Source: Acanthosepion lycidas
Lineage: Eukaryota > Mollusca > Cephalopoda > Sepiida > Sepiidae
Direction: 5' to 3'
Length of the DNA stretch: 64,000 bases
Assembly (NCBI GenBank): GCA_963932145.1
Contig: OZ010616.1
Span: 49,644,053 to 49,708,052 of the forward strand
Shown here: positions 36,581 through 47,935 of the stretch, one piece after another
Layout: every line of letters starts with the position of its first letter
Position numbering within the stretch: the stretch's first letter is position 1
The notes under the pieces: model-generated
What the model saw: only the letters and a program-made list of their open reading frames with translations
Databases searched by the model: none
Told to the model about the DNA's origin: nothing
Translations under genes and position numbers: made by a program

Positions 36581-37757
36581 GTAAACAAAATATTGGTTTC
36601 CCTTTTAGGGTGCATGGAACCAATTGCAGGCATTAATTGCTGCAATAAGTTTAAAGCTTTCTTTTTCTGCTACATCATTTTTATATAATCAATAAACAGT
36701 TATCTTATACTACAGGTATTGGATAAATTCATGAAAATTTGCTGTTTTTTTACCTCATCTTTTTACCTCAAGGTCACTTATACGCAGAAATATAGTATTT
36801 AAATAAATAAATACTTATATTTAAAGTTTTATGAAATAATTTTTAACAGTTATAAAATTAAGCCTAGCTAGAAATTTGTTTCTTTTTATCTTGTTATGTT
36901 TCCTACATTTCAATGTTTTTGTGTACAGAATTGCTTATCATTTGCATTGTTCAGTAATTGGATATTAAATTATTTTGAAGGCCTTATCTGATTCTTTGTA
37001 ATGTTTTAATGGAATAAATTCTCTATTTCTTTTAGTGTTTATGTGTATGCAAATTTAAATTTCCTAAAAAAAAGAAAAATACTTTAATACACATTTATTG
37101 TTGTCCCACATTTTACAGAAAATATTGAGCAAATGAAATTGAAACCTTTTATTGGTTTTACTTGAGCAAAATATCTTCAATAAGTTTGTAAACTTATCTT
37201 TTATTACTTAAAACTTGAAGGATTATTTTCTACTGACAAAATGGTCCAAAGGATCACTCCTTCAAGTTTACCTTTGCTTACATTTCTATCAATAGAATGT
37301 TTTTCATGTTGTCTTTTAGTTTTTTACCTCCAAAATATTTTATCAATTATATACATTAGAATGTACAAAAAATAATCAATTCACTACAAATTTTATATTG
37401 TTTAAAAACTAAACAGCAACAATTATTCTTTTAAGCATATTTTATTGAAAAGTCTAGACATTCTATGTCTATTAAATTTAACCTTTGTCTTTTCTAAATT
37501 GTTTAAAAATCAATGTACTTGTGTATTTCAATCATCAGATATAGCTAAATTGCATTGTCAGTGTTTCAAATAAAAATTTTAGGAAGGTAAGATTACTTTC
37601 TGTTATTGGATAAAAATTTGAAACTTGATCCAAACAATTTTTACCCTTCAAAATCCTTTGCATATGTGTTTTATGCATATGCACAACCATGCACTTTTTG
37701 GGGGAGGAAAGTGTATAAAAATTGGAATTATGATGTTCCTCCACTAATGAAGGTTTA

Positions 37758-37861
37758 GACATATGTAAATGAGGCACTGTGTACAATGCAGTATTGCTAT
37801 ACCTACAGGGGAGTTATCTTCTCTTGACGAGACTACATCTGTCAGAATAGCTATCATAACA
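37758..37861 (+). repeat. 5' LTR of the gypsy element
   Basis: It shares ATATGTAAATGAGG, CTATACCTACA and GTTATCTTCTCTTGACGAGA with the 3' copy. It ends CATAACA and is followed by a primer-site-like TGGTATCACC at 37865. Confidence 0.65.
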
Positions 37862-40248
37862 ATATGGTATCACCAATCAGTTATTTAACCACGATGGAGG
37901 ATCCAGAATATGGCCTAGGTGTTTCACAGTGTCAGTGAGAATAAAAAAGTTAAGAGACACCAAAGCTAATGGAGAAGAAAATGAAGTTACAGATTTATTT
38001 TTGACTTCAGTGGGGTGTGAGGCCATAAAAAAATCTCTGCTATGGTATATCCCAAAGTGTTGGTAGATTTAGCTTATGAAGAAATTTCTGTTATTATAAA
38101 AGCAAATATAAGACCAAAAAAAGATTGGTCATAGTGGAAAGAACTAAAATTATCAAAAGTAGACAGACTGGACAAAACTATTATGCAATATATACAGTGG
38201 TTGAAAGAAGTGTTGAGAGATTGTAAATTTGAAAGAATGGGTTTGGAACAAATGTCTATCGAAGACAAGCTAATTTTGCTAAGCCTTATTGAAGGAATGT
38301 TTGGCATCTCATACAAGCATAAAATTCTAGAATGGCTTCAAGCTTCATAATATGAATCTGAAAGCATTTGTAGACTTCTTACAACAATTGGAATTGATTC
38401 AAAAATGTAATGCCTCCAAAGGCAGCATGGAGACTTGAGTGTTACTAAAAAGCTTGCTTGTATGCATATATTGCAATAAAGAACATGAAAGAGCAAAAAT
38501 AAGTGTCCAGCTTTTGGGAAATGATGTTTTAAGTGTAAAAAGAGGAATCACTTCCAGATGGTATGCACATATGAAAAGCAAGTGGAAAATATAGATCCAC
38601 TGATTGATGTTTACTGATTCCAGTGACTATGCTATAACCACAATATTGTAGGAAGATCACCCTTTAATGTACTTATCCAGAAAACTAACATCAGTGGAGG
38701 CAAATTATTCAAATATTGAGAAGGAGGCATTGGCGATTGTGTAGAGCACGGAAAGACCTAGAAATATTTTGCTGGGAAGAAAATTTCTATTAAAATCTGA
38801 TCATAAGCCTTTGGAATTTATATTCAACCCCAGAAGAGAGTTGCCAAACGTCACATCTGCCACGATATTAAGACAGGCAATTAAACTTATAGCATTCAAC
38901 TTTGACATTGTATTTATTAAAGGAAATATTATTCTGCATGTGGATGCATTATCTTGGTTAGTTTTGAGAGTAAAAATGTTGGAGCAAGTGAAAATTGTGA
39001 GGATAGGATTTTGCACTGGATAGAAACAGACATATTACCCTAAATCAGCTTAGGCTAGAAATTAGGCAGGATTCAGTATTGAGTAGAATAAAGAGAAATA
39101 CATAGAGTAATTGCTTTATGGCTGGCAGGCCTTATAAAGAGTCAAGACACAAATTGACAATAAAAAGAAATTTGCAAGCATGGTGGCCAGGCTATTTGAG
39201 AGACATGAAAAAGTATGTTAAAAAATGCCCAAAGTGTGCAGAAATAAAGAAATTTAGGCAAACTAAAATTCACTCTTGGCCAAAAGAAATGGAACTATGG
39301 ATCATGCCTACATCAAAAGTATAGGACTATTTTTTATATTAGTCAACTTGTATTGAGGTTAGCATGAAAATATTAAAGTTGTGAATAGAAAAGCTGCTAA
39401 TGTGAAGCAGGTGTTGAGGATAGTGTTTTTGAGAAATGGAGTTTTAAAATTTGGTCTCCAACAATGCACCTGAGTTTTGTGAAGAAAGTTTATGTGCACA
39501 ATTAAAACATATTGGCTGCATTCTATACAAACACCACCTTACCACACACGCTCAAATGGAATTGCAGAGAGAATTGGTAAAAATGGTATTAAAAGCATTT
39601 TCTCCAGTGGATTGTGATCTAGAGTTATTTACCCAGACTATTCCTAAGTTATAGAGCTATTCCACATGCAGGCAGAAGACAAAGCCATCTGCATTGATGG
39701 AAAGACAAATAAGAACAAATAAGAAATAAAATTGCAGTGTCATTTGCAATGAAAAAGTGCATGGTGCAGAAAGGACAAGGTTTTGAGTTCTGAAAAAGGT
39801 GAATTTTGTAGTGCAAAATGGATTTAACACAGCAGTGTTAACAAAGAAGGAACAGGGCATACTGGCTCACTAAGACCAATTCAGAACCACAAGAGAGCAT
39901 GAAGTTTTGTGGAAAAAGAAGAGGAAGAGAAAGCAAAAGAACAGACAATGTAAGAAAGGATGAATGAATTCAGTATTGAAAGGGATCAGGAAGACCACCA
40001 AAGAGATGAAAGTGGAAAACAGGAGAGGGAGGAGAGAATGAGTATATCCAGTAGTAGTGAAGAACAATCTGGGGATGAGTGATTGGAGATATGATTCAAA
40101 TGAGGAGAATCAGTTAAGACCTAGATCTCCTATAAAAAAAAAAAATAGACACTCACTCTGAGAGACAGATGATACCTCCCAGGGTTGTTCATAGAAGTCA
40201 GAGATCAACTAAAAATATAAAGTCTCTTATATTCAGAGAGTGGGGTAG

Positions 40249-40336
40249 TGATATGTAAATGAGGTACTGTATAAAAGGTATTATCACTATACCTACAAGA
40301 AGTTATCTTCTCTTGACGAGAATACCTATCATAGCA
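40249..40336 (+). repeat. 3' LTR of the gypsy element
   Basis: It is preceded by a purine-rich run (AGAGAGTGGGG). It contains a TATA box-like TATAAAAGG at 40270-40278 and ends CATAGCA. It is about 300 bases from exon 3, so it could influence splicing or transcription there. Confidence 0.65.
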
Positions 40337-40634
40337 GAAGGTTTAATTTTTATAATTATACATCTGCCTTATTTTGTAAATCCTAAAAATTTTTTTGTAG
40401 TTTTTCTGAAATGTTTGCTGTTTTTTATTTATCAATTTATTTAGTCATTATCTTTTCATTTTACTTTTTTAATTTTGTTGCTTTTATTTCTGCCTTTTTT
40501 ACTGATTTTTTTTTAACTTTTTGTTTTAAATTTTTTTATTATATTTCAATTTTGACATTTGAGATGTATTCATTTTTAACACTTTTCGAATTTCAGTTTT
40601 TATTTGTGTTGTTTTTTCGTTTTGTTTTTTTCAG

Positions 40635-40750
40635 AAAAATATAACCAAATTGGACGATTACTGAAACCTGGTCAAGAGCCTGTAGATTACACAGATTCTG
40701 AAGAAGAAATAAGTGAAGAAAGAAAAGATGAAAAATTGAAAAATCAATAA
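40635..40750 (+). CDS. PGRMC: PGRMC-type membrane haem protein, coding exon 3 with stop
   Basis: This is the last coding exon, residues 156-193 and the stop TAA at 40748-40750. The acceptor is TTTTTTCAG ending at 40634. The sequence EKYNQIGRLLKPGQEP aligns with the end of the b5-like domain. Lys157-Tyr158 matches the human Lys163-Tyr164 pair in the haem pocket. The tail VDYTDSEEE is acidic. Tyr174 sits where human Tyr180 (an SH2-binding site) lies, and Ser177-EEE fits a CK2 site, as in vertebrate PGRMC1. The charged end (ERKDEKLKNQ) is typical of the family. Between the stop and 41058 no AATAAA is seen, and the first one lies inside a Tc1-type element at 41184. Confidence 0.94.
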
Positions 40751-41058
40751 TTTTTTTTTCTAAAAGAAGTTTTAAATTTTAAATAGGTGTTTAAAAGATG
40801 AATTCAAAGCCATAGACATTTCAATAATGAATGTAAGCTTGCCTGAATGTGATTGAAATATCGACTGAAGTATGCCTATATGTCCTTATATTTTTATATC
40901 TGTATAACATATTTATCTACTAATATTTCTTTTGTCTTTGTTATAATGTTATTTTGTGATTATTTAACAACTGTAAAAACAACTTGGAAAAAATTACATT
41001 TTATTTCTCTATAGAAATTGAGATTATATGAACATAAGTTTTGACATAGAGAGAAACT

Positions 41059-42095
41059 AAACTGAAATGCCAAAAAATTAGAGGCAGTAGTTGAATAGTT
41101 TCACCTTACTCCACATATAGAAAAGGACTCAGATGTACATGTATGATATGATAGGTGAAGAGCTAACATAGCTTTGACATGACAATAAAGATAGTGTACT
41201 TTATCTCCAAATTAACAATTTCTCCTAGATTTTCTTTAGGTATCAGTAGTAATGATATGCCAAAATTATTTGAATTTTGGAGAACTGCAGGCACCCAAAT
41301 GGGATTCAAGAATAGGACTGCTACACAGCAAATGGCAACCATCCAATAAATAGGAACTATACATCAAACCCCATCTCAATTTAATGTTGGTGCTGATCAA
41401 CACATCAGTCAACACACTGTACAATGTACACTGCATTCCATAGAACTTTGTTGTTGTTGATCAGTGAGGGTACCATTATAGAGATGATGGAATTGGTTAC
41501 TGTGTTTCACCAGAAATAATTGCCATTGAAGTAGAAGACAAGCACTGTGTTGCCTGGTCAGATAAGTTACATTCCCAGCTCTTTTCATTTGTGGTGGTGA
41601 CTGTAAGTGTCTTTGGATCCAACCTATGTTAGCAAGGTGTTTTACAAACTGGTGGTGGCTCTGTAATGGTGTGTGATGTGTTCTATTGGAGTTTACAAGG
41701 ACCACTAGTGAAATTAGTTTGCCTTGACAGGTGTGATACACACAAACATCTTATTGCAGGTTTATATGAAACCATTTTATGTTCACCATGTTTCCCCAGT
41801 TGTGATAGTTTTTGCCAGTGAGATAAGTCAGTCACCCATTGTGCATTTGCCAAATTTAGACCCTATTAAGAATGTATGGGGCATGTTGCAGATCTCAATA
41901 AATTCCCTGCAGCCACACCTGGTAAACAAAACTTAATAAGGAACAACTTTGGAATATGTCTGAATAGTTTTACCCATTCAACAACTCCAGTAGTTTTTAG
42001 ACTCCATGCCATAGGACATAGCTACTGTTATTCTGGTAAAGGGAACAGCTACATGCTATTAAGTACATGTCTCTAATTTTGGGGCATTTCAGTTT
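41059..42095 (+). mobile_element. decayed Tc1-type transposon
   Basis: The TIRs are AAACTGAAATGCC..AAATTAGAG at the left (41059-41083) and its near reverse complement at 42071-42095. Inside, the frames are broken, but LDPIKNVWGMLQ near 41855-41895 matches the LNPIENVW landmark near the end of Tc1 transposases. The length of about 1.04 kb is somewhat short for the family. Confidence 0.7.
41184..41189 (+). terminator. first AATAAA after the PGRMC stop codon
   Basis: The first canonical polyadenylation signal downstream of the stop is about 434 bases away. It lies inside the left part of a Tc1-type element. It may serve as the gene's 3' end, or the true end may use a variant signal or lie further on. 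Confidence 0.3.
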
Positions 42096-43329
42096 TTTAT
42101 TTTGTAATACTGAGATCAAGTTGTGGTAATTGTATTTTTATTCTTCTACAGTTTTTAATACTTTATCACTAAAGGATATTTTGACCACAGAGTATGATAT
42201 GCAGTTTTGTAGGGCAGGGAAGGGCACTGTTTTTTTATTGCTTCTTTTCTAAATTTACTTCAGTTTATTTTTAAGTTTAAAATTGAATTTTACATGATGC
42301 AAGGTTTGATTTTACTTTTCAAATTTATTTAAATGACTAAATTTTGTTTGTTTTTCACACAATTATTTTTTTGTTCCTTACTCCATCCATCTCTTAAACA
42401 TTTTGGAGTAGCTCTCTCTATCTTTCACCTTTTTATTTTATTTTTTTTAAATGTGACTTTTTACTTTAATGTAATTTCCACAATGATTAACATCAATATG
42501 TTTATAACTGTTCCTTTCTGATCAAAACTTATTACATAGAAAAATTGGATGTATATTTTTTGGTTGTTATTAGAAAGTTTTGTGGTCTAAAAAAATTAAT
42601 TTCTGTCATTACCAAAAGATTTTTTGAATATAAAAAAACATTTTTTAATTATTAAATTTGGTCAGTTGTCAAATTTATTTTTTAGTTTGACAAATTTCTT
42701 CTTTTTTTTTTTAAATATTACTTTCACATCCATTTTACAGCCATGTTATTCCAAGTTTGTGGCTATTCAAAAGCAAAATGATTGTGAATTTTTATCTTTT
42801 TATATTCTTGAGATAAACCATTATTATTATTGTTATTAGTAGTATTCTGAACATTCAAAAAAATTTTTATTCAAAATATTGAGCAATTTTCACTCTTATA
42901 ATTTTCAGCTTTTCACCCTATGAAAATTTTCCTACTAATGACAATGTAAATATACCTAATAATAATATAACAAAAATGCATGCAGTATATATATTGAAAT
43001 TCTTAATTTACTTTTTATTTTAGTATGAACATTATGTTGTTAGGAAATCATCAACAATCCAACAACAGTAATGATTGTTCATATAAAATTATTTTCAAGA
43101 GCATTGTCAATATGAAATGTATTGTTATACAGTATGTGTATATTTAAAAAGATTGTATTGAAAAAAAAAACTGATATGGCCATAATAAGTTCTTCAATGA
43201 GAATGTGTAAAATAAGTCTAAGCATGGTTTTATATTGGAGATTCTTCAGGAACTAAATAGCATCAGGAGTAGGCATCCATTTATCTTGCATCCTGTTTGG
43301 TTAAAAATCAGTCTTTTGGTGGTAAGACT
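42096..43329. other. no recognisable gene
   Basis: AT-rich sequence with many T runs. No element ends were seen. Confidence 0.5.
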
Positions 43330-43740
43330 AGAGTGACCTCTCTAGGGGTCAGTCTTAATCAATGGTATATGATGGCTATGGACTGCCCAGACTACATGGC
43401 CCCACCCCTTTACCTGTATTGACAAGATCCAAAGAAATACAAGGCATTACATTTGTGGCCAACTTGGCTGCAAGTGTTGCTGGAAGTTTGTCAGTGTTGA
43501 ACAGCCCACCACCTTCAGATTTTCTATCTGGATTTACTTTAATAACCTCTTTCATGTTTGGGTAATGCTATGAAACCATCAGAGGTTTAAAATCGGGGTT
43601 TTTCCTTCCCCTAGATGGACTGCCTTCCCAGGCTGACAAACTTCATCTACCTGAAGCAGGTGGTTATGATACACCAGTGATCCACATTCACCTCTTCAAC
43701 TTGGAGCTTGAATATCATCAGTAAAAAGCTGGTATTAAAT
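43330..43740. other. unassigned less AT-rich block
   Basis: This patch stands out by its composition. Two short frames are open: 43362-43565, 67 codons, and about 43610-43724 reading GLPSQADKLHLPEAGGYDTP to a stop. Neither shows a known domain. It may be an unrecognised repeat. Confidence 0.3.
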
Positions 43741-43902
43741 CACAGCAGTGTGTAGAATGAAGGAAAGCTTTGAATTTCAAAAAGATGAGAAATGTTAATT
43801 GATATCATATGGTGCTTAAAAAGTAATGTAGCAAAAGAAAAAAAGAACATTAACATTCTTTAACAATTAATCTGTTAAGACTGTCTATAATGGGAACATT
43901 CT

Positions 43903-43921
43903 GTGTGTGTGTGTGTGTGTG
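43903..43921. repeat. (GT)n microsatellite
   Basis: A short GT array next to the 3' end of the PLE that follows. Confidence 0.9.
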
Positions 43922-43969
43922 TATTTTTCATTAAATACTACTGATAAGGTACTGTCATTAGGTTTTTTT

Positions 43970-44575
43970 TATTTAATTTTTCTTGTGTTATAATTTTTTT
44001 TTCTTTTCTGGACATAAATTTATATAAAAATTGTCCAAATGTTTTGTATGTCTAGGCACTTTCAGCTATACTTTTAGCCATTATCAAGGACAATTTTATT
44101 TTTACTTTTAACTGAATGTATGGATTGTTTTATGTATATATGTAGTTATAGGAATATTTTATTTTCCAAGCATGGTCAGCACGTTGTGGCCATGTTCATA
44201 GTTGATATTATTGAGTGTTGGCTTTTTCTTTTTTATTAATAATGTTTCTGTTATTTTTTTGTCTTTTTTTTACATGTGGATGAAGCTATTATATTTGTAT
44301 TATCAAAAAGAATGTTACAGATAGGGTTTGGTAGGTTTCCGTGTGCATTTAAATGAGACTTAATTGAGCTATGGTCAGAGAGATGTAATGTGAATCTTCT
44401 TGGTGAGCATATTGTAGTGTATCCAATATAATTATTTATGAATTTGGATTGATCAGGAACACAGTTTCTTAAGGGATATATGGATTCGTAAATAATATTG
44501 GTTCTCTGTAATTAATTTATGTCCAGAAAAGAAAATTATAAGAACATGAGAAAAATTAAATTTAACTGCAGTATC
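43970..44575 (-). mobile_element. truncated Penelope-like element with inverted tail
   Basis: On the minus strand 44502 down to 44159 encodes most of a GIY-YIG endonuclease. It reads INNYIGYTTICSPRRFTLHL, then SDHSSIKSHL, and after a frame change in an A run ends KKKKPTLNNINYEHGHNVL with a stop at 44159-44161. The YIG motif and the basic stretch are preserved. The tail runs to about 43970. A piece of it (43972-44022) is found inverted at about 44512-44570, directly upstream of the frame. Confidence 0.8.
44055..44088 (-). ncRNA. hammerhead-like motif in PLE tail
   Basis: On the minus strand: CTTGATAA, an extra T, GGC...AGC, then TGAAAGTGCC. The layout matches the motif at 18.88 kb but is more decayed. 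Confidence 0.35.
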
Positions 44576-47500
44576 TTAAGTCATATTTAATGAAACTTGT
44601 ATAAAAGAGGAATTGCTGCACAGATACACAAAATACATATAATGTTAGCTTGTTAACTATCAAAACCAATTTTAATTCAATATTTAAGTCAATTTCTGTC
44701 AATGTTTATTGTTTCTAGTTTCTTCTATGAATCTCAAAATCCAACATTATTCATTGCCAATAAATCATTTCATTCATAAAAAATACTGAATAATGATTCA
44801 GTTCAAATTATCAACTGTTAAAAAATTCTACAATTTAAATTATTCATTATATTTTTTTTTCTTTTAATACATCATTCTTAAGAGAAGAGAAATTAGTCAC
44901 CTTGTTTAAAACCAAAATTACATGCTGTTTCAAATTTACTTGGTTTTAAATGAGTAGCAAATATGCAAACTTATTTCCTTCTCTTTGTACTGTTGCTACT
45001 ACTACTACTATTACTGCTGTTACTTTTTAGTTTCATAACAAATTCCAGTTTCATTAAAATTCAAATTTCTGTATGAAAACCTAATAAAAATAAGTTTGCA
45101 GCAACGATAATGATGAATTTGTATCTCAAGAGTGTATGTGTATACTGCTTTCCATTAAATCCTCCTTAAACTTTATTGGCTAAAGTGAAAAAGGTACAGG
45201 GTTTTCTTTTTAAACTTAATACAAAACACTTTTCTTATAATTTTTTCATGGAAAATTCAGGGTGAAAAAAATTTTAATCTATTTAATAATAATAATAATA
45301 ATAATAAGAGTAATCATCATCCTTGTCTTATTCTTAATTATATATTTTCTCCTCAAAACTGTTGGTCTAAACTGTTGTTATAAAAATAAATGAAATTTAA
45401 TGAAGATTATTACAATTAGAAAAGTGAATATAAAAGAAAATATACCATGAAAACTCTTAAAAAAAATTAATCAATGCAAAAATGATATTTATCCCTTAAT
45501 ATTAATAACTTGAATTTTTATTAAACAGCATTTTTATATCCCTTTGATTAGGCTAGTATAGACTACAGTTTAGGGCCCCTCAAGCTTTTATAAAGCAACA
45601 ATTTTAATTTTCTAGATGTTAAAACTTCTAAATAGTTTCATAAACTGAAATAATATCAATATGATAAACTCATATTTACTTTGATTGTTTTATTCTTATA
45701 ATGCTGGTTATAAAAATCTGTTTGTTTCTTTTTTTTATTATGGTTGTTTTGAAATCTGTGCTAATTTGGTTTGCAATAAATAGTAAAATAGTGGTATTTC
45801 TTAAAGAATATTTTCATTGACAAACAAAAGATAGATATTCTAGTTTATTTTAAGAATTTGCAATATTTTTTACTTCAAACTATGTAAATGTCACTAAAAT
45901 GATATCATGGGTAAAAAAATATTAAAGACAGGTGCAGGTGAGTTAGAGGATGGCTGTATCTGAAGGGTACCCCATAATTTCATTAGCATAGAGGCCCCAA
46001 AAGGTCATAATTCAGCCCTGTTTGTGATCATAAATCCTAGTACTGCTAAAAGCATTACAGTATTTACCCAGAGTCATTATTTGTTTTTATAAGCTCTCTC
46101 ATTTTATAAGATAAAGTATACAATTGACTGATTTTGTAAGTAGATAAGTTTAATAAACAACAGATTATCCTATTCTATTTAAGGATATCCCCTTATGAAA
46201 TAGAATATGAGGGTAAAATTTATTTCCTATGTTGGCTTGCAATTTGTATGTTAGTAGAAGAGGGTGAAACAAGCTACAGATTGTTATTTCACAAACATTT
46301 ATAGCTGCAAAACACTTAACACATAATATTACTGGCCTGCCATCCTCTAAGAAGAAATATAATTTCAGTGCTTTTAATTTGGTTTAATACAATAAAATTT
46401 ATTAAATCTTATTTTAATTATCAATAATATCCACTATTTGTTACAGTGATCAAAAAAGATGAGAAGCACAATTTATTGTAAATGTTTCTTGTGAGAATCC
46501 TAGAACGTCAATCATCGAAAACAACAGCATTAGAAATGAGTAAGAAAACAATACTACAACTGCATCATACTCCAACCATTTCAGCATAAAATAACTGAAT
46601 ATGTCAGGAGTTTTCAAACATTTTATCAATACTTCATTATTTATAACTATAACTGATATTGCAACTACATTAGACTCCTGACGTCTAACGTATACTGGTG
46701 CTGAATATGGACAAGTTGGAATATGTCAAGTTTTCATATATTCGTCAATATTTTATTAACTATTTTCATGTTCCAAAGTCTCATTGAAGCTTTTTTGTTT
46801 AAAAAAAAAAAAAAAAAGGAAAAAGAAAAATCCTATGTAAATATATTTGCACTATTTTTGTCATTTGACGTTATTTTATTTTCCTTTTTTCCTGTTCTCT
46901 TTAAAACCGTCTTGTGACCATTTTGGGGTTTGGGATCTACTACAATGCTTTCTTTTCTTGTACCTGTCTCACAGTTCCATTTATATTCTCATAAGTTTTA
47001 TCTTTCAAATAACAATATTAATAAAAAATGGATGGTATTATTAAATTAGAAAATTATTTGCTTTACATTTTTATAAAATGCTTGATTTTGAATTAAACTT
47101 GGCAAATTTTATCTTGTTTTTGATCACTAGTCATTTATATATAAAAAGTACAAGACAATACTCTATAAATTTGTTTTCTATTACAGGTTTAACACATTCC
47201 TATTTTATTTATATAGACAATTGCATATGTAGTTTTAAGTTTAAAATGTGTTTTATAATGTATTCATTTATTTTTTTTCTATAATTGTTTTTTTATTACT
47301 ATTATTTACAGTGCCATGTGTTCCAAAAATCTTAAAGATATACATGTATATGTACTTATCACCATGTACATAAATAGATGAGATTTTTACTTTTTATAAA
47401 TTTTTGTTTCATAACATTTTTATACAGGGAATTATGAAATATTTTAACCAAATATAAGTCTTTTCAAGATTTCAAAACTGGAATAAAAAAAGCAGCAGAG

Positions 47501-47641
47501 AGAGTTAATTTGTTGTTTATTTTCATTTTCCTTTTGTAACAGGCAAGAAAAATTGTACCATATAAAGGGATAGTTTTCATTTCTATTTTAAAGAGCCTAG
47601 GCAGAAGTTTTTCTTTTCTTTAGATCAATTACATTCAAGTT
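44576..47641. other. no recognisable gene
   Basis: AT-rich sequence with a trinucleotide run near 45000 and a poly-A run at about 46800-46817. Open frames are hydrophobic by composition and match no domain. Confidence 0.5.
45283..45306. repeat. (AAT)n microsatellite
   Basis: About eight AAT units. Confidence 0.9.
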
Positions 47642-47935
47642 TTATTTGGTCACTTACTATAGAGTAGAGAATAGCTCTAAAATCATTGTTTTGTTAGTTC
47701 AATCTTCTCTGATTACCCTATTGTATCTTTGGAATGGACTAATTTTAAATTTAGTAAATATCCTTATTTGGTTACCTATTATAGAGATTGGCTCTTAAAT
47801 AATTCTTTTCCGAATTCAATCTTCCCTGTTTACCCCATCATATGTTTTATGATGGACTAGTCTTAGGCTTGGTGAATATAGACTTTTGGGACTTATTTGG
47901 TCACCTACCATAGAGTAAAGTATGGTGTCATCTTT
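47642..47935. repeat. diverged tandem repeat, period about 122-129 bp
   Basis: Units begin TTATTTGGT(C/T)AC at 47642, 47764 and 47893. Within each, TATAGAG, TTCAATCTTC and TGGACTA recur in order. The third unit is partial. Confidence 0.75.

Larger units (their letters stand above)
37758..40336 (+). mobile_element. deleted Ty3/gypsy retrotransposon in intron 2
   Basis: A gypsy element in gene orientation. Gag at about 37.96-38.60 kb includes EDKLILLSLIEGMFGISYKH. The zinc knuckle CFKCKKRNHFQMVC is at 38525-38566. RNase H runs about 38.61-38.97 kb (TDSSDYA, LLKSDHKPLEFIFNPRREL, VDALSWL). Integrase remains lie at about 39.12-39.65 kb (WWPGYLRDMKKYVKKCPKCA, VSNNAPEF). Protease and reverse transcriptase are absent, because gag passes almost straight into RNase H. 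Frames are broken by stops. Short LTRs and a 9-bp direct repeat GAAGGTTTA flank it (37749-37757 and 40337-40345). Confidence 0.8.
33449..40634 (+). other. intron 2 of the PGRMC gene
   Basis: This 7.2-kb intron carries a possible TTAA-flanked MITE, poly-T runs, a SINE-like copy, a candidate alternative exon and a deleted gypsy element in the same orientation as the gene. The stretch 35.4-36.5 kb holds only AT-rich sequence. Confidence 0.9.

Noticed and set aside
41409-41741. 110-codon open frame on the minus strand
   Set aside because: It is the antisense shadow of the Tc1 transposase remnant, whose landmarks read on the plus strand.
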